NCBI RefSeq assembly: GCF_965228705.1
Contig: NZ_OZ245832.1
Location: 1,798,001 to 1,862,000, forward strand
Reading direction: 5' to 3'
DNA length: 64,000 nucleotides
DNA from: Croceimicrobium sp965228705
GTDB lineage: Bacteria; Bacteroidota; Bacteroidia; Flavobacteriales; Schleiferiaceae
Position 1 is the stretch's first letter. Each line of letters begins with the position of its first letter. The notes under the pieces were generated by a model, which saw only the letters and a list, made by a program, of their open reading frames with translations, made no database searches and was not told the origin of the DNA. Both the position numbers and the translations under genes were made by a program. Positions 1-8,541 of the stretch are shown piece by piece.

Positions 1-1819
1 TGGAAATTTCAAAATCATCACTTCGAGCTACAGCCAGGATTTGACCATTATTGGGCGCGATGGCCGCACGGTTTATTTCTCCCGTAAATAACGGACTACC
101 CAGAGTATTCCAGTTTTGACCAAAATCATTGCTTTCATAAACCTGATCTCCAAAATGATAGAGTGTAAAATGGTCTAGACTATTGCGATCCAAAGGCGCT
201 TCCCAGGCTCCGGACTGTCCATTGGGAGTAGCTCCGGTTTGAGTTTTACCGCCATCAAAAGTGAGGCGACGAGTGCCATATTGTACACTACCCATCATCC
301 AATCGTGATTTAAAGGATGTACCAAACCTTCCATACCATCAGCACCATAAAACTCTACCCAACCTTCTTTGCGAAAGATACTGGTTCCATTATCCTGAGA
401 ACCAGCGATTGTTGTGTAGGCTTCATTTTGAGCAATTCCAATTGAGTAATTCTCACGAATCCCCGTGCCCGAAGACAGCCTCTGCCAGCTTAAACCCTGA
501 CCGCTACTCTTAGCTAAAAAGCCATCTGTTCCAATATAGAAGTCACCATTATGAGCTTCAATCTCTCGTAGGTCGGCATGCACATAGATGGAACTATTAA
601 AAGGACGACTATTGTTTATCGACCACCAGGTAATTTGATTAAAGTTTTGCCCGCCATCGGTACTCCGGAAAATATCCAACATCCCGTAAATCATTATCGA
701 TGTATCCAGATCACTTACCGCAAAACCATCACAGGTTCCCGAAGGGTTAGTCATAAAGCTGAAGTTCTGCCCTTCGTCGGTACTTTTCCAAACCCCATTT
801 CCTGAAGCCGCGTACAAACAATCAGGGCATGCCGGGCTTACCGCGATTTCGACATTCGCGCCATTATTACCACTCAAGGTGGCAGATGCGCTAAATGTCT
901 GTCCGCCATCATGCGACACTAAAATCACATCCCCATTATTACCCCAGTAATAATCATCATAAACATAGATCGTAGCCGTGTCTGTAGGATGAAATTTAAT
1001 ATGCGTGATATCGGTATTGCTTAAAACCTGAGTCCAGGTTTGCAAATCGTCATTTGAAATATAAAGTCCATTATTGGTACCCACATAAACCCGATTAGGG
1101 ATATCCGGATGGTAAAGCAATTGATACACCTGGCCATTCTTCCCCAGGCCGGTCCAGGAGATATTGCTGGGATTAAATGGAGTTTGCGCCCAGGTTTGGC
1201 CACCATCAACGGAACGGTAAATCCCATGACTGGTGCCATTACGAGCATTGCGCAGATTGATCAAAACCGAATCCCGATGATTAGGATTTACCGCCATGGT
1301 ATTAACACCGGTTGCCGGTAAAAATTCAGTACTGCTGCGAGCCCAGGTCTGACCGCCATTGGTGCTCTTCCAAAAACCACCGCTTCGCGAGCCCAAATAC
1401 AAAAAGTCTGGATCCGAAGGATCGAAATAAAAACACTCTACCCTACCCAGGCCCGGAGAATAATGTCCGGTAATGCTGTCAATAGAATAAGGTCCCATAT
1501 CTACCCATCCTGCAGAATTTGTTTTTTCCATGCTAGATTGAATTCGCTCCCATTCTTTGGACACGAAATAAGGATCAAGCTCAGAGCGGTCGCCTTCCGC
1601 ATTGTACTTGTATTCATTGGCCCAGAGCCAGCGTTGAAAACCTTTATAACCAGAACCTTCTTCGGTTCCATGCTCAGCAAACCAGGCATTGGCGGCTGCT
1701 TTGACTTCCGCAATCGAGTATTGGGGGTCATTCATCATGGCTTTGTACTCCTGTGCAGAGAGTGGAGACAAGATTAAGCCCAAAGCCGAAACAAAAAATA
1801 ATCGAATAGAAATAGGCAT
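1..1819 (-). CDS. Exported BNR/VPS10-type beta-propeller protein, 3' end outside the window
   Basis: The reverse strand is open from an ATG at 1819 to the window edge (606 codons), so the C-terminus is missing. The first about 22 residues (MPISIRLFFVSALGLILSP) form a signal peptide ending near SAQ. The rest contains many BNR/sortilin Asp-box motifs, such as STNGGQTW, SVDGGQTW, SHDGGQTF, STDEGQNF and STDGGQNF, each preceded by a D-P-x-x-P-type turn. This architecture is known from exported VPS10 or sialidase-like propellers of Bacteroidota. Some of these carry a C-terminal T9SS sorting domain, but that part cannot be seen here. Substrate unknown. A similar but distinct propeller lies at 45505-48720. 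The gene is divergent from dinB, with 49 bp between the starts. Confidence 0.8.
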   Translation of the reverse strand, partial: MPISIRLFFVSALGLILSPLSAQEYKAMMNDPQYSIAEVKAAANAWFAEHGTEEGSGYKGFQRWLWANEYKYNAEGDRSELDPYFVSKEWERIQSSMEKTNSAGWVDMGPYSIDSITGHYSPGLGRVECFYFDPSDPDFLYLGSRSGGFWKSTNGGQTWARSSTEFLPATGVNTMAVNPNHRDSVLINLRNARNGTSHGIYRSVDGGQTWAQTPFNPSNISWTGLGKNGQVYQLLYHPDIPNRVYVGTNNGLYISNDDLQTWTQVLSNTDITHIKFHPTDTATIYVYDDYYWGNNGDVILVSHDGGQTFSASATLSGNNGANVEIAVSPACPDCLYAASGNGVWKSTDEGQNFSFMTNPSGTCDGFAVSDLDTSIMIYGMLDIFRSTDGGQNFNQITWWSINNSRPFNSSIYVHADLREIEAHNGDFYIGTDGFLAKSSGQGLSWQRLSSGTGIRENYSIGIAQNEAYTTIAGSQDNGTSIFRKEGWVEFYGADGMEGLVHPLNHDWMMGSVQYGTRRLTFDGGKTQTGATPNGQSGAWEAPLDRNSLDHFTLYHFGDQVYESNDFGQNWNTLGSPLFTGEINRAAIAPNNGQILAVARSDDFEIS

Positions 1820-1868
1820 AGTATCTGTGTGAATTCCTGCTAATTTAGAGCATATTTTTTCTCCCTGC

Positions 1869-2954
1869 GTGAATCCCATTCCAGAAAAGTATATCAAGAA
1901 GATCATCCATGTAGATATGGATGCATTCTATGCATCGGTAGAACAAAGAGACCGACCGGAATTACGCGGCAAGCCTATTGCCGTGGGGGGCTCAAGGGAA
2001 AGAGGTGTAGTGGCGGCGGCCAGTTATGAAGCAAGAAAATATGGAGTTCGTTCCGCCATGCCCTCCGCTATTGCCTGGCGCCGTTGCCCGGATATTATTT
2101 TCCTAAAACCCGATTTCAAGAAATACCGGGCCATTTCGCAACAGATTCGCAGCATCTTTCATCGTTATACCGATCTCGTAGAACCGCTTTCGCTGGATGA
2201 GGCCTATCTCGATGTGAGCCAGAATAAAGCTGGCATTAGCAGTGCCAGTAAAATTGCCCGTAAAATCCGTGAGGAGATCAAAGCAGAAACGGAGCTCAAT
2301 GCTTCAGCTGGCATTTCCATCAATAAATTTCTGGCCAAAGTGGCCTCCGACATCAACAAACCAAACGGGCAAAAAACCATTATGCCCGATGAGGTAATTT
2401 CATTTTTGGAGGAACTACCTATCCAGAAGTTTTTTGGAGTAGGAGCCAAAACTGCCGAGAAAATGAAGAGGCTCGGAATTCACAATGGTAAAGACTTAAA
2501 AGCCTGGGACATTGCCTTGCTTAAACAGGAATTTGGTAAGGCAGGGGAACATTATTTTAATATCGTTCGCGGCTTGCAAAAGTCGGAGGTAAAGCCATCC
2601 CGAGCTCGCAAATCTTTAGGTGCCGAACGTACTTTCGATCACGATTTAAAAAGTAGCCAAGAAGTAGAAGATGCGCTGAGGTCTATCTTCGAAATCTGGT
2701 ATCAACGCATCGAAGAGTCGGGTCTTAAAGGACGTACGATAAGCTTAAAGCTGAAGAGCCAGAACTTCGAAACCCTCACGCGCAGCAAGAGTTTGGAGCA
2801 AGCAAGTAATTCCAGGGCACTCCTATTTAAAGAGTCGATGGACCTGCTTCAAAAACAGTATCGCGGGGAAGCCATTCGCCTGCTCGGATTAAGCCTTTCG
2901 AATTTTGGCAGTGATTTTGAAGCTAAAGCCCAACAACTAACGCTCGATTTTTAG
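1869..2954 (+). CDS. dinB: DNA polymerase IV (Y-family translesion polymerase)
   Basis: A 361-residue Y-family polymerase that bypasses damaged template bases in the cytoplasm. The N-terminal catalytic motif HVDMDAFYASVE supplies the metal-binding Asp, and PLSLDEAYLDV near residue 110 carries the second Asp-Glu pair. A helix-hairpin-helix segment (FFGVGAKTAEKMKRLGI) and the little-finger domain follow. The C-terminus QQLTLDF resembles a sliding-clamp-binding peptide, and the clamp gene dnaN is in this window. The start is GTG, because no in-frame ATG exists before the catalytic motif. It heads a plus-strand run dinB, DUF4197, small secreted protein, ddl, coaD with gaps of 20 bp or less. Confidence 0.95.
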   Translation: MNPIPEKYIKKIIHVDMDAFYASVEQRDRPELRGKPIAVGGSRERGVVAAASYEARKYGVRSAMPSAIAWRRCPDIIFLKPDFKKYRAISQQIRSIFHRYTDLVEPLSLDEAYLDVSQNKAGISSASKIARKIREEIKAETELNASAGISINKFLAKVASDINKPNGQKTIMPDEVISFLEELPIQKFFGVGAKTAEKMKRLGIHNGKDLKAWDIALLKQEFGKAGEHYFNIVRGLQKSEVKPSRARKSLGAERTFDHDLKSSQEVEDALRSIFEIWYQRIEESGLKGRTISLKLKSQNFETLTRSKSLEQASNSRALLFKESMDLLQKQYRGEAIRLLGLSLSNFGSDFEAKAQQLTLDF

Positions 2955-2974
2955 ATTTGCATAAAGATTCCCTC

Positions 2975-3814
2975 ATGAAGAAATTACTTTGGATTTTCGC
3001 CTTTAGCCCACTGCTATTCATAGCTTGTGAAAAAGATACCCTCACAGACGTTTTAAGCGGTAATGTTTCTACCTCACAAATGATTGATGGTTTAAAGATG
3101 GCCTTGAACGTAAGTTCCGACACCTCCATAACCAAGCTCTCAAAGTTTGACGGCTATTTTGGCGACCCCGAAGTAAAACTGGATCTTCCTCTCGCTACTC
3201 AAGCGGCTATTACTGCATTGCAATCTAAAAGCATCAATTTAGGTTTAACTACCATTAGTGGAGCCGACCTTTACAATGGTACTACCGTTTTAGGCATTAC
3301 TATTCCAGGCATTAAAAGTCAGGAAGATGCAGTGGTAGAAGGTATTAATCGTGCTGCCGAAAGTGCGGCCAATACTGCTAAACCCATTTTTGCAGATGCT
3401 ATTACGGGCATGAGCATTTTAGATGCCAGTTCCATTTTATTAAGTGGCAGTGACACGGCCGCTACTGCCTATTTGCGCACCAGCACCGGGCCTGATTTAT
3501 ATATGGCCTATGAGCCAAAGGTAGATAGCACTTTAAAGGCAATTCAGGTGGGCAACGTAAGTGTGGCTCAATCTTATGAAGACCTGGTAAGTGACTACAA
3601 TGACCTTTTGGCGATTGGCATACCTGGCTTTGGAAATGTAGGCAGCCTTACCAATTTAAACCCAATTTTGGTAGAAGACCTTTCCGATTATACCACCAAC
3701 AAGGCCTTAGACGGACTTTACGATAAAATGGGGGAAGAAGAAACCGCCATTCGAAATGATCCTGCCGCTCGGGTAAATGATTTACTTTCTCTGGTATTTG
3801 GTTTATTAGACTAA
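2975..3814 (+). CDS. DUF4197 family lipoprotein
   Basis: 279 residues from the ATG at 2975. The upstream in-frame TTG at 2957 is rejected because the ATG gives a clean lipoprotein signal, MKKLLWIFAFSPLLFIAC, with Cys at residue 18. The mature part matches DUF4197 by eye: helical, with YFGDPEVKLDLP, AKPIFADAITGMS, ILLSGSDTAATAYL and the C-terminal SDYTTNKALDGLYDKMGEEETAIR. The family is widespread in Bacteroidota and Proteobacteria and has no established function. It is probably anchored in the periplasm. It sits 20 bp after dinB, and its TAA stop overlaps the next ATG by one base. Confidence 0.9.
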   Translation: MKKLLWIFAFSPLLFIACEKDTLTDVLSGNVSTSQMIDGLKMALNVSSDTSITKLSKFDGYFGDPEVKLDLPLATQAAITALQSKSINLGLTTISGADLYNGTTVLGITIPGIKSQEDAVVEGINRAAESAANTAKPIFADAITGMSILDASSILLSGSDTAATAYLRTSTGPDLYMAYEPKVDSTLKAIQVGNVSVAQSYEDLVSDYNDLLAIGIPGFGNVGSLTNLNPILVEDLSDYTTNKALDGLYDKMGEEETAIRNDPAARVNDLLSLVFGLLD

Positions 3815-4269
3815 TGCGAATTTTTCTTTTCACCCTATTATGCCTGCCTTTCTGGGGACAGGCCCAAAACAGCGAGGCCTATACTGATAAAGATCTTCAA
3901 ACCTATCTGGATCTCAGTAAGTCAATTAATCTCGCAAGACAAGAAGCAGCCGATTATGCCCATCGCATGCAAGCGGAACTGCTAATTTCCAATGAGCAGA
4001 TGGAACAAACTCTGATGGCCCTTAAAGAACGGGGATCCTGGGAAGCTCTAGAACCTGATTTGGACTCCAATTTTGCTAAGCGCTTTAATGAGTTAATGAC
4101 TTATCGGGCAACTCTCAAAGCAAGACTAAAAGAAAACCTGCAAAAAGAATTGGCCGCGGTTGGCTGGACTGATGACTTTTATCAGCACCTTGTATTAACC
4201 ATTCAAGCTGATCCTAAATTACAGGAAAGGCTAATCCAACTCAGTAAAAAAGAAGAACAAAGCGAATGA
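3814..4269 (+). CDS. Small secreted helical protein, unknown function
   Basis: 151 residues. An N-terminal signal peptide (MRIFLFTLLCLPFWGQAQ) suggests export to the periplasm. The mature part is highly charged and looks almost wholly alpha-helical (for example LSKSINLARQEAADYAHRMQ and LMTYRATLKARLKENLQKEL), with no motif I recognise. Its start shares a base with the DUF4197 stop, and its TGA overlaps the ddl ATG (ATGA), so it is translated within the operon. A link to envelope functions is plausible from the neighbours but unproven. Confidence 0.75.
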   Translation: MRIFLFTLLCLPFWGQAQNSEAYTDKDLQTYLDLSKSINLARQEAADYAHRMQAELLISNEQMEQTLMALKERGSWEALEPDLDSNFAKRFNELMTYRATLKARLKENLQKELAAVGWTDDFYQHLVLTIQADPKLQERLIQLSKKEEQSE

Positions 4270-5240
4270 AAACCATTGGCATTTTAATGGGAGGCTACTC
4301 GGGCGAATACGAGGTTTCGATGGCTTCCGGTAATGTGGTATACCAAAATTTGCAAAATCAAGGTTTTGAGTTATTCCGCGTAGAGCTGAAAAAAAACCAA
4401 TGGGAAGCTTTGGATAGTGAAGGGAATCGATATCCTATTATTACAGATGACTTTAGTTTCATTTTAGCTGATCGAAGGGTAAAATTCGATGCGGTGTTCA
4501 ATGCCATTCATGGTCACCCGGGTGAAGATGGCCCTTTAGCAGGTTATTTTGATATGTTAGGCTTGGCCTATACCAGCTCAGGGCAATTTGCCAGCGCCCT
4601 CACCTTTAATAAAGCCGAATGCAATATTTTGCTCGAACGCTATGGTTTTAAAGTAGCTAAAAGTGTGTTCCTTCATGCGGAACCCGAATTGAAAGAGGAA
4701 GAAATTATTGAAAGATTAGGACTGCCCTGTTTCGTTAAGCCCTGCCGTAGTGGTTCCTCCATCGGCGTAAGCAAGGTAAAAACGGCTGCCGATTTAGGTC
4801 CGGCCATCGCTAAAGCCAAGGAAGTAGACAATAAGGTATTAATTGAAGCCATGGTGCCTGGTTTGGAATTGGCTTGCGGAGTAAGCGATCATACCGGAGA
4901 TGCTCAAGCTCTAGCGGTTACACATATTAAACCCGCCGGCGAATTCTTCGATTATGAGTCTAAATACAGTGGTCAGTCAGAAGAAATAACACCCGCTCAA
5001 ATCCCGGCGGAGGTCTACGAAAAAGTAATGCGTCAATCCGAAGCAGCTTATCGACTTTTAGAATTAAAAGGTCTGTCGCGGGTTGACTATATCCTGGATG
5101 CCAATAATGAGCCGGTACTTATCGAAGTAAATACGGTTCCGGGCTTCAGCACAGAAAGCTTATTACCCAAACAAGCCTTACATGCCGGGATAAGCTTACC
5201 GGAGCTCTTCCGCGCTTGCGTGGAAAAAACCTTATCTTAG
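4266..5240 (+). CDS. ddl: D-alanine--D-alanine ligase
   Basis: 324-residue ATP-grasp enzyme that joins two D-alanines for peptidoglycan precursors. Visible family features are the N-terminal MGGYSGEYEVSMASG, the HGHPGEDGPLAGYFDMLG substrate loop, FVKPCRSGSSIGVSKV (ATP lysine and glycine-rich loop), YESKYSGQSEEITPA, and the C-terminal RVDYILD ... LIEVNTVPGF, whose Asp, Glu and Asn bind the metals. The length is normal. The ATG overlaps the upstream stop. The stop is followed after 5 bp by coaD, so the last operon genes are cell wall and CoA synthesis. Confidence 0.96.
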   Translation: MKTIGILMGGYSGEYEVSMASGNVVYQNLQNQGFELFRVELKKNQWEALDSEGNRYPIITDDFSFILADRRVKFDAVFNAIHGHPGEDGPLAGYFDMLGLAYTSSGQFASALTFNKAECNILLERYGFKVAKSVFLHAEPELKEEEIIERLGLPCFVKPCRSGSSIGVSKVKTAADLGPAIAKAKEVDNKVLIEAMVPGLELACGVSDHTGDAQALAVTHIKPAGEFFDYESKYSGQSEEITPAQIPAEVYEKVMRQSEAAYRLLELKGLSRVDYILDANNEPVLIEVNTVPGFSTESLLPKQALHAGISLPELFRACVEKTLS

Positions 5241-5245
5241 GATTT

Positions 5246-5707
5246 ATGAAGATTGCAGTTTTCCCCGGTTCTTTTGATCCCATAACCCTCGGGCATGTGG
5301 ATATCGTAAAAAGAGCGCTTCCCCTGTTTGATAAAATCATAGTGGCTGTAGGCCGAAATGCCAATAAGGCCTATATGTTCCCGGAAGAACAGCGCATCGC
5401 ATGGATTAAAGACACTTTTAAGGATGAGCCCAAAATTGAAGTAGGTCAGTACAGTGGCTTAACCACCCGCTATTGTACTGAAGTGGGCGCACAATTTATT
5501 TTGAGGGGACTTCGCAATCCGGCAGACTTTGAATTTGAAAAAGCTATTGCCCAAACCAATCGTAAATTAAAGTCAGACCTGGATACTGTTTTCCTATTAA
5601 CAGCCAGTGGACTATCGTCGATAAGCAGCAGCATTGTGAGAGATGTAATTCGAAATCACGGCGACTACAGCCAATTTGTCCCGGCAGCCGTTAGAGTCCC
5701 ATCTTAA
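5246..5707 (+). CDS. coaD: Phosphopantetheine adenylyltransferase
   Basis: 153 residues from the ATG at 5246 (MKIAVFPGSFDPITLGHVD). The upstream TTG at 5216 would add ten residues overlapping ddl and is not supported by the family. The enzyme transfers AMP from ATP to 4'-phosphopantetheine, the penultimate step of CoA synthesis. Nucleotidyltransferase signatures are GSFDPITLGH (HxGH-type) and, near the C-terminus, SGLSSISSSIVRDVI (SSxVR loop). ILRGLRNPADFEFE is also typical. The TAA stop interlocks with the stop of the convergent NUDIX gene over 4 bp (5704-5707). Confidence 0.97.
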   Translation: MKIAVFPGSFDPITLGHVDIVKRALPLFDKIIVAVGRNANKAYMFPEEQRIAWIKDTFKDEPKIEVGQYSGLTTRYCTEVGAQFILRGLRNPADFEFEKAIAQTNRKLKSDLDTVFLLTASGLSSISSSIVRDVIRNHGDYSQFVPAAVRVPS

Positions 5708-6303
5708 GAGATATCTTCTTGTAAAGCATCCAGCACCAGGCCTATATTACCATAGGTGTTTTTGCGATTTTCGAGTATTTGCTTAGGATCACACCAGCTA
5801 GCATCTAAAATATCCTCTTCCAATTGGGGGACTAAAAAATCAAAGCCTTTGGCAATGCGCATGGCAAACCAATAAGTGCGCTTTAAGATCAATCGATCAT
5901 CTAAAGGATAAATATGATAGGTAGTGGGTAAAATTCCGGTAATCTCCGGGCGTGGTACCCCGGTTTCTTCTTCAACTTCGCGTAAAGCCGCTAATTCTTT
6001 AGGCTCTCCAAATTCAATTTTCCCTTTGGGCAAATCCCATTTTCCCAGGCGATAGATCATTAATAAATCCTGATCGGGGTTTAAAACTGCCCCTCCGGCT
6101 GCTTCAATAATCTTGAAGTTCTTTTTAAAATTTGCCCAAACTTCCTTTAGGTTGCGAGCAAAGACATAAACTGGTTCAGCGGGACTTTCGAGCCTTGCGC
6201 GCACCAGGTTCATCAGTTGGGCCTCTCCCAAGTAGTCGATTGCCTTTTCACGGCTTTGATCACCGATAATTAGAAGGGAATCCTTGATGAAAACTTTATA
6301 CAT
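5704..6303 (-). CDS. NUDIX hydrolase
   Basis: 199 residues if started at the ATG at 6303 (MYKVFIKDSLLIIGDQ). A second ATG at 6312 (MAQM) is possible but would overlap the pyrE start. The C-terminal domain has an intact Nudix box, GKIEFGEPKELAALREVEEETGV in outline (G-x5-E-x7-REVEEETGV), preceded by WDLPKGK. These enzymes hydrolyse nucleoside-diphosphate-linked substrates. The substrate here is unknown. The N-terminal about 70 residues form a separate conserved-looking module. It is convergent with coaD and head-to-head with pyrE, only 7 bp apart. Confidence 0.9.
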   Translation of the reverse strand: MYKVFIKDSLLIIGDQSREKAIDYLGEAQLMNLVRARLESPAEPVYVFARNLKEVWANFKKNFKIIEAAGGAVLNPDQDLLMIYRLGKWDLPKGKIEFGEPKELAALREVEEETGVPRPEITGILPTTYHIYPLDDRLILKRTYWFAMRIAKGFDFLVPQLEEDILDASWCDPKQILENRKNTYGNIGLVLDALQEDIS

Positions 6304-6306
6304 TTG
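6299..6306 (+). promoter_or_regulatory. Candidate -7 promoter element of pyrE
   Basis: TACATTTG matches the Bacteroidota -7 consensus TAnnTTTG exactly and ends 4 bp before the pyrE ATG. It lies over the start codon of the opposing NUDIX gene. I see no good TTTG -33 box 19-20 bp upstream. If used, the transcript would have almost no leader. Confidence 0.45.
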
Positions 6307-6310
6307 AGCC

Positions 6311-6952
6311 ATGATTTTAGACCCTCGTACCGCGCATGAGACGGCCGAAAAGCTCATGCAAATTAAGGCAATTAAACTGCAACCCAAAGCCCCTTTTACT
6401 TGGGCTAGTGGATGGAAATCTCCTATCTATTGCGATAATCGTATTACCCTGAGTTATCCCGACTTACGAAATTTCTTAAAGTCTGCTTTGGCGGATGCCC
6501 TTAAGAAATTGTACCCCGATGCGGAAGTAGTTGTTGGCGTAGCTACTGGTGCAATCGCCATGGGCGCCTTGGTGGCGGATGAATTAGGACTTCCCTTTGT
6601 ATATGTTCGCCCAGAGCCAAAAAAGCATGGTCGTCAAAATCAAATTGAAGGCGAATTACCTGCCCAGGCTAAAGTGGTGGTAGTAGAGGATTTAATTTCT
6701 ACCGGCGGCAGTAGTTTAAAGGTGGTTAATGTATTGCGCGAATCTGGAGCTGAAGTAATGGGCATGTTGGCCTTATTTACCTACGCCTTCCGGGTGGCGG
6801 AAGAAAACTTTGATCAAGCCCAATTAGCTTTGCACACCTTAAGCGATTACCCGCACCTCTTGGAAGCCCTGCAACAAAGTGGCGACCTCGATAAAGATAC
6901 ATTTGAAACCCTCATTAGCTGGCGTGAAGACCCCGGCTCCTGGCAAGCATAA
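6311..6952 (+). CDS. pyrE: Orotate phosphoribosyltransferase
   Basis: 213 residues. Converts orotate and PRPP to orotidine 5'-phosphate in pyrimidine synthesis. Family features are FTWASGWKSPIYCDNR near residues 29-44, the lysine/arginine loop RPEPKKHGRQNQIEG, and the PRPP-binding motif VVVVEDLISTGGSS at about 122-135. The start at 6311 agrees with the usual N-terminus of Bacteroidota PyrE. The next gene begins 4 bp after the TAA, so the two are probably co-transcribed. Confidence 0.96.
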   Translation: MILDPRTAHETAEKLMQIKAIKLQPKAPFTWASGWKSPIYCDNRITLSYPDLRNFLKSALADALKKLYPDAEVVVGVATGAIAMGALVADELGLPFVYVRPEPKKHGRQNQIEGELPAQAKVVVVEDLISTGGSSLKVVNVLRESGAEVMGMLALFTYAFRVAEENFDQAQLALHTLSDYPHLLEALQQSGDLDKDTFETLISWREDPGSWQA

Positions 6953-6956
6953 TACC

Positions 6957-7343
6957 ATGAGAATAGAATCTAAGGAAGTTCAGATTTCGAAAAGTCCCGC
7001 AGAATTTTTCGAACTGATGTCGGATTTAAAGAATATGAAATTAGTAATGCCTGCTTCGGTAGAGCGTTTTGAGTCGGATGCCGAAACCTTTGTATTTGGC
7101 TTAAAAGGCATGCCAGATGTTCGCTTATTGATCGACGAGGTAAATCCTCCGGGATTACTAAAATTCAAAGCGGCTAGTTCTAAATTAGACTTCACCCTCA
7201 GCACCATCCTCGAAGAAAACGAAGCTGGCGCCAAAGTGAAATATCTTTTTGAAGGGAACTTTAATCCGATGATGAAAATGATGGTGGAGCGTCCACTAAC
7301 TCGTTTCATCGAAGATTTGAGTGCCAGTACCGCTGAGCTCTAG
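6957..7343 (+). CDS. SRPBCC-fold protein
   Basis: 128 residues from the ATG at 6957, which follows the pyrE stop by 4 bp. A longer in-frame reading from 6879 lies inside pyrE and is not credible. The pattern (MRIESKEVQISKSPAEFFELMSDLKNMKLVMP, then alternating strands and a long C-terminal helix) fits the START/SRPBCC hydrophobic-pocket fold. Such genes commonly follow pyrE in flavobacteria. The ligand is unknown. Its TAG abuts the birA stop on the other strand with no gap. Confidence 0.75.
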   Translation: MRIESKEVQISKSPAEFFELMSDLKNMKLVMPASVERFESDAETFVFGLKGMPDVRLLIDEVNPPGLLKFKAASSKLDFTLSTILEENEAGAKVKYLFEGNFNPMMKMMVERPLTRFIEDLSASTAEL

Positions 7344-8087
7344 TTAAAAGACGAAACGAATACTTTGATGCTGTAAGGTTTCCTGGCGACCATCTTGCCA
7401 GGTTACTTTTAGCTCGCCACCGGGATTTACGCCCTCACATCGCAAGCTTAATTTTTGCCCATCCCGAAGTACCGGAACCCATTGATCTCTGCCATAGAGA
7501 ATAGATTCAAATTCGCGATGCTGTCCTTCGTATTGCTTAAATCGTAATTGCTGATAACGGTTATCAAGGTGAACAACCAGTTTTTCAAAGACCTCCTGAA
7601 CCGCTAAATCCTGACCGATAATCTTACTGAGGCTGGTGGCCTGAGGATGTGGGAACTTCTTTTGCCGCACATTAATACCAATTCCTACAATGCAGTTTTC
7701 CATTCGGGAACCTCGCAGGGAGGATTCCGCCAAAACTCCGGCAATTTTCTGTTCACCATAAAACCAATCATTGGGCCATTTGATATAAGAATCAAAGCCC
7801 AGCTCCAAACCCAAATCATGCAAGGCAAGACAAACTGACATAGTTAAACGATAAGATTCGGAAGCTGACAGAAAAACCGGACGTAGCAACAGGCTCATCA
7901 GCAAGTTTTGGCCGGGCTCCGAATCCCATTGCTTGCCATATTGTCCCCGGCCTGAAGTTTGGTATTCGCTAAGGAGGCAAAAACCCTCGGGTAGCTCTTG
8001 CTCTTGATTTAGTTCTTTGACTGCGGTATTGGTGCTAGTCACTTCGGGGAGAATTTTATAATCTCTGCCCACCAATTCTGTATTCAT
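7344..8087 (-). CDS. birA: Biotin--[acetyl-CoA-carboxylase] ligase
   Basis: 247 residues. Activates biotin to biotinyl-AMP and attaches it to carrier-protein lysine. Key motifs are TSTNTAVKE, the biotin loop SGRGQYGKQWDS near residue 65, YIKWPNDWFY (catalytic lysine region), and KIAGVLAESS ... VGIGINVRQ. There is no N-terminal helix-turn-helix, so this is a single-function ligase and not a BirA repressor. The C-terminal SH3-like domain appears present but short. It is divergent from rsfS and convergent with the SRPBCC gene. Confidence 0.93.
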   Translation of the reverse strand: MNTELVGRDYKILPEVTSTNTAVKELNQEQELPEGFCLLSEYQTSGRGQYGKQWDSEPGQNLLMSLLLRPVFLSASESYRLTMSVCLALHDLGLELGFDSYIKWPNDWFYGEQKIAGVLAESSLRGSRMENCIVGIGINVRQKKFPHPQATSLSKIIGQDLAVQEVFEKLVVHLDNRYQQLRFKQYEGQHREFESILYGRDQWVPVLRDGQKLSLRCEGVNPGGELKVTWQDGRQETLQHQSIRFVF

Positions 8088-8131
8088 AAGGCTAATTTCG
8101 ATAATAGCTAAGGCACCTTAACGACAATGCT

Positions 8132-8139
8132 TAATTTTG
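8132..8139 (+). promoter_or_regulatory. Candidate -7 promoter element of rsfS-ftsH operon
   Basis: TAATTTTG is an exact TAnnTTTG match 13 bp before the rsfS ATG. No TTTG is seen at the expected -33 distance, so support is partial. Confidence 0.4.
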
Positions 8140-8152
8140 CCCTTCAAATTAA

Positions 8153-8527
8153 ATGGATTTAATGTCGCAAACGAACTTTTCGAATCTGGTTGACGAAATT
8201 GTAGAAGGAATGGATGATCTAAAAGCATCGAACATTACCATTCTCGATCTTCGAAATATTGAAAACTCTATCTGCTCCTTTTTCGTTATTGGAGAAGGAA
8301 ACTCAAATACTCAAGTAAAAGCAATCAGTAATTCGGTTGAAAAAAGAGTGCGCGAGAATCTGAAGGACAAACCCTGGCATGTGGAAGGATTGGAGAACGC
8401 GGAGTGGGTATTAATGGACTATGTTGACACGGTAGTTCATATCTTCCAGCCCGAGACCCGTAAATTTTATGACTTAGAGAGCCTCTGGGGTGATGCTGAG
8501 CTTCATCATTTTGAAGCGAAGAATTAA
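8153..8527 (+). CDS. rsfS: Ribosomal silencing factor RsfS
   Basis: 124 residues (115-120 is typical). A second ATG at 8162 is an equally possible start. RsfS binds ribosomal protein uL14 and blocks subunit joining during starvation. Family features are NITILDLRNIENSICSFFVIGEGNSNTQVKAI, then WHVEGLENAEWVLMDYVDTVVHIFQPETRKFYDLESLWGDA in outline, including the conserved W-x-L-x-D-Y-x-D-x-V-H-x-F core. ftsH starts 14 bp downstream, an arrangement common in Bacteroidota. Confidence 0.95.
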   Translation: MDLMSQTNFSNLVDEIVEGMDDLKASNITILDLRNIENSICSFFVIGEGNSNTQVKAISNSVEKRVRENLKDKPWHVEGLENAEWVLMDYVDTVVHIFQPETRKFYDLESLWGDAELHHFEAKN

Positions 8528-8541
8528 GACTTAAGACAAAA

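Noticed and set aside
1841..1848. TAATTTAG as a dinB promoter element
   Set aside because: One mismatch to TAnnTTTG and no -33 box. The region also serves the divergent gene, so support is too weak.
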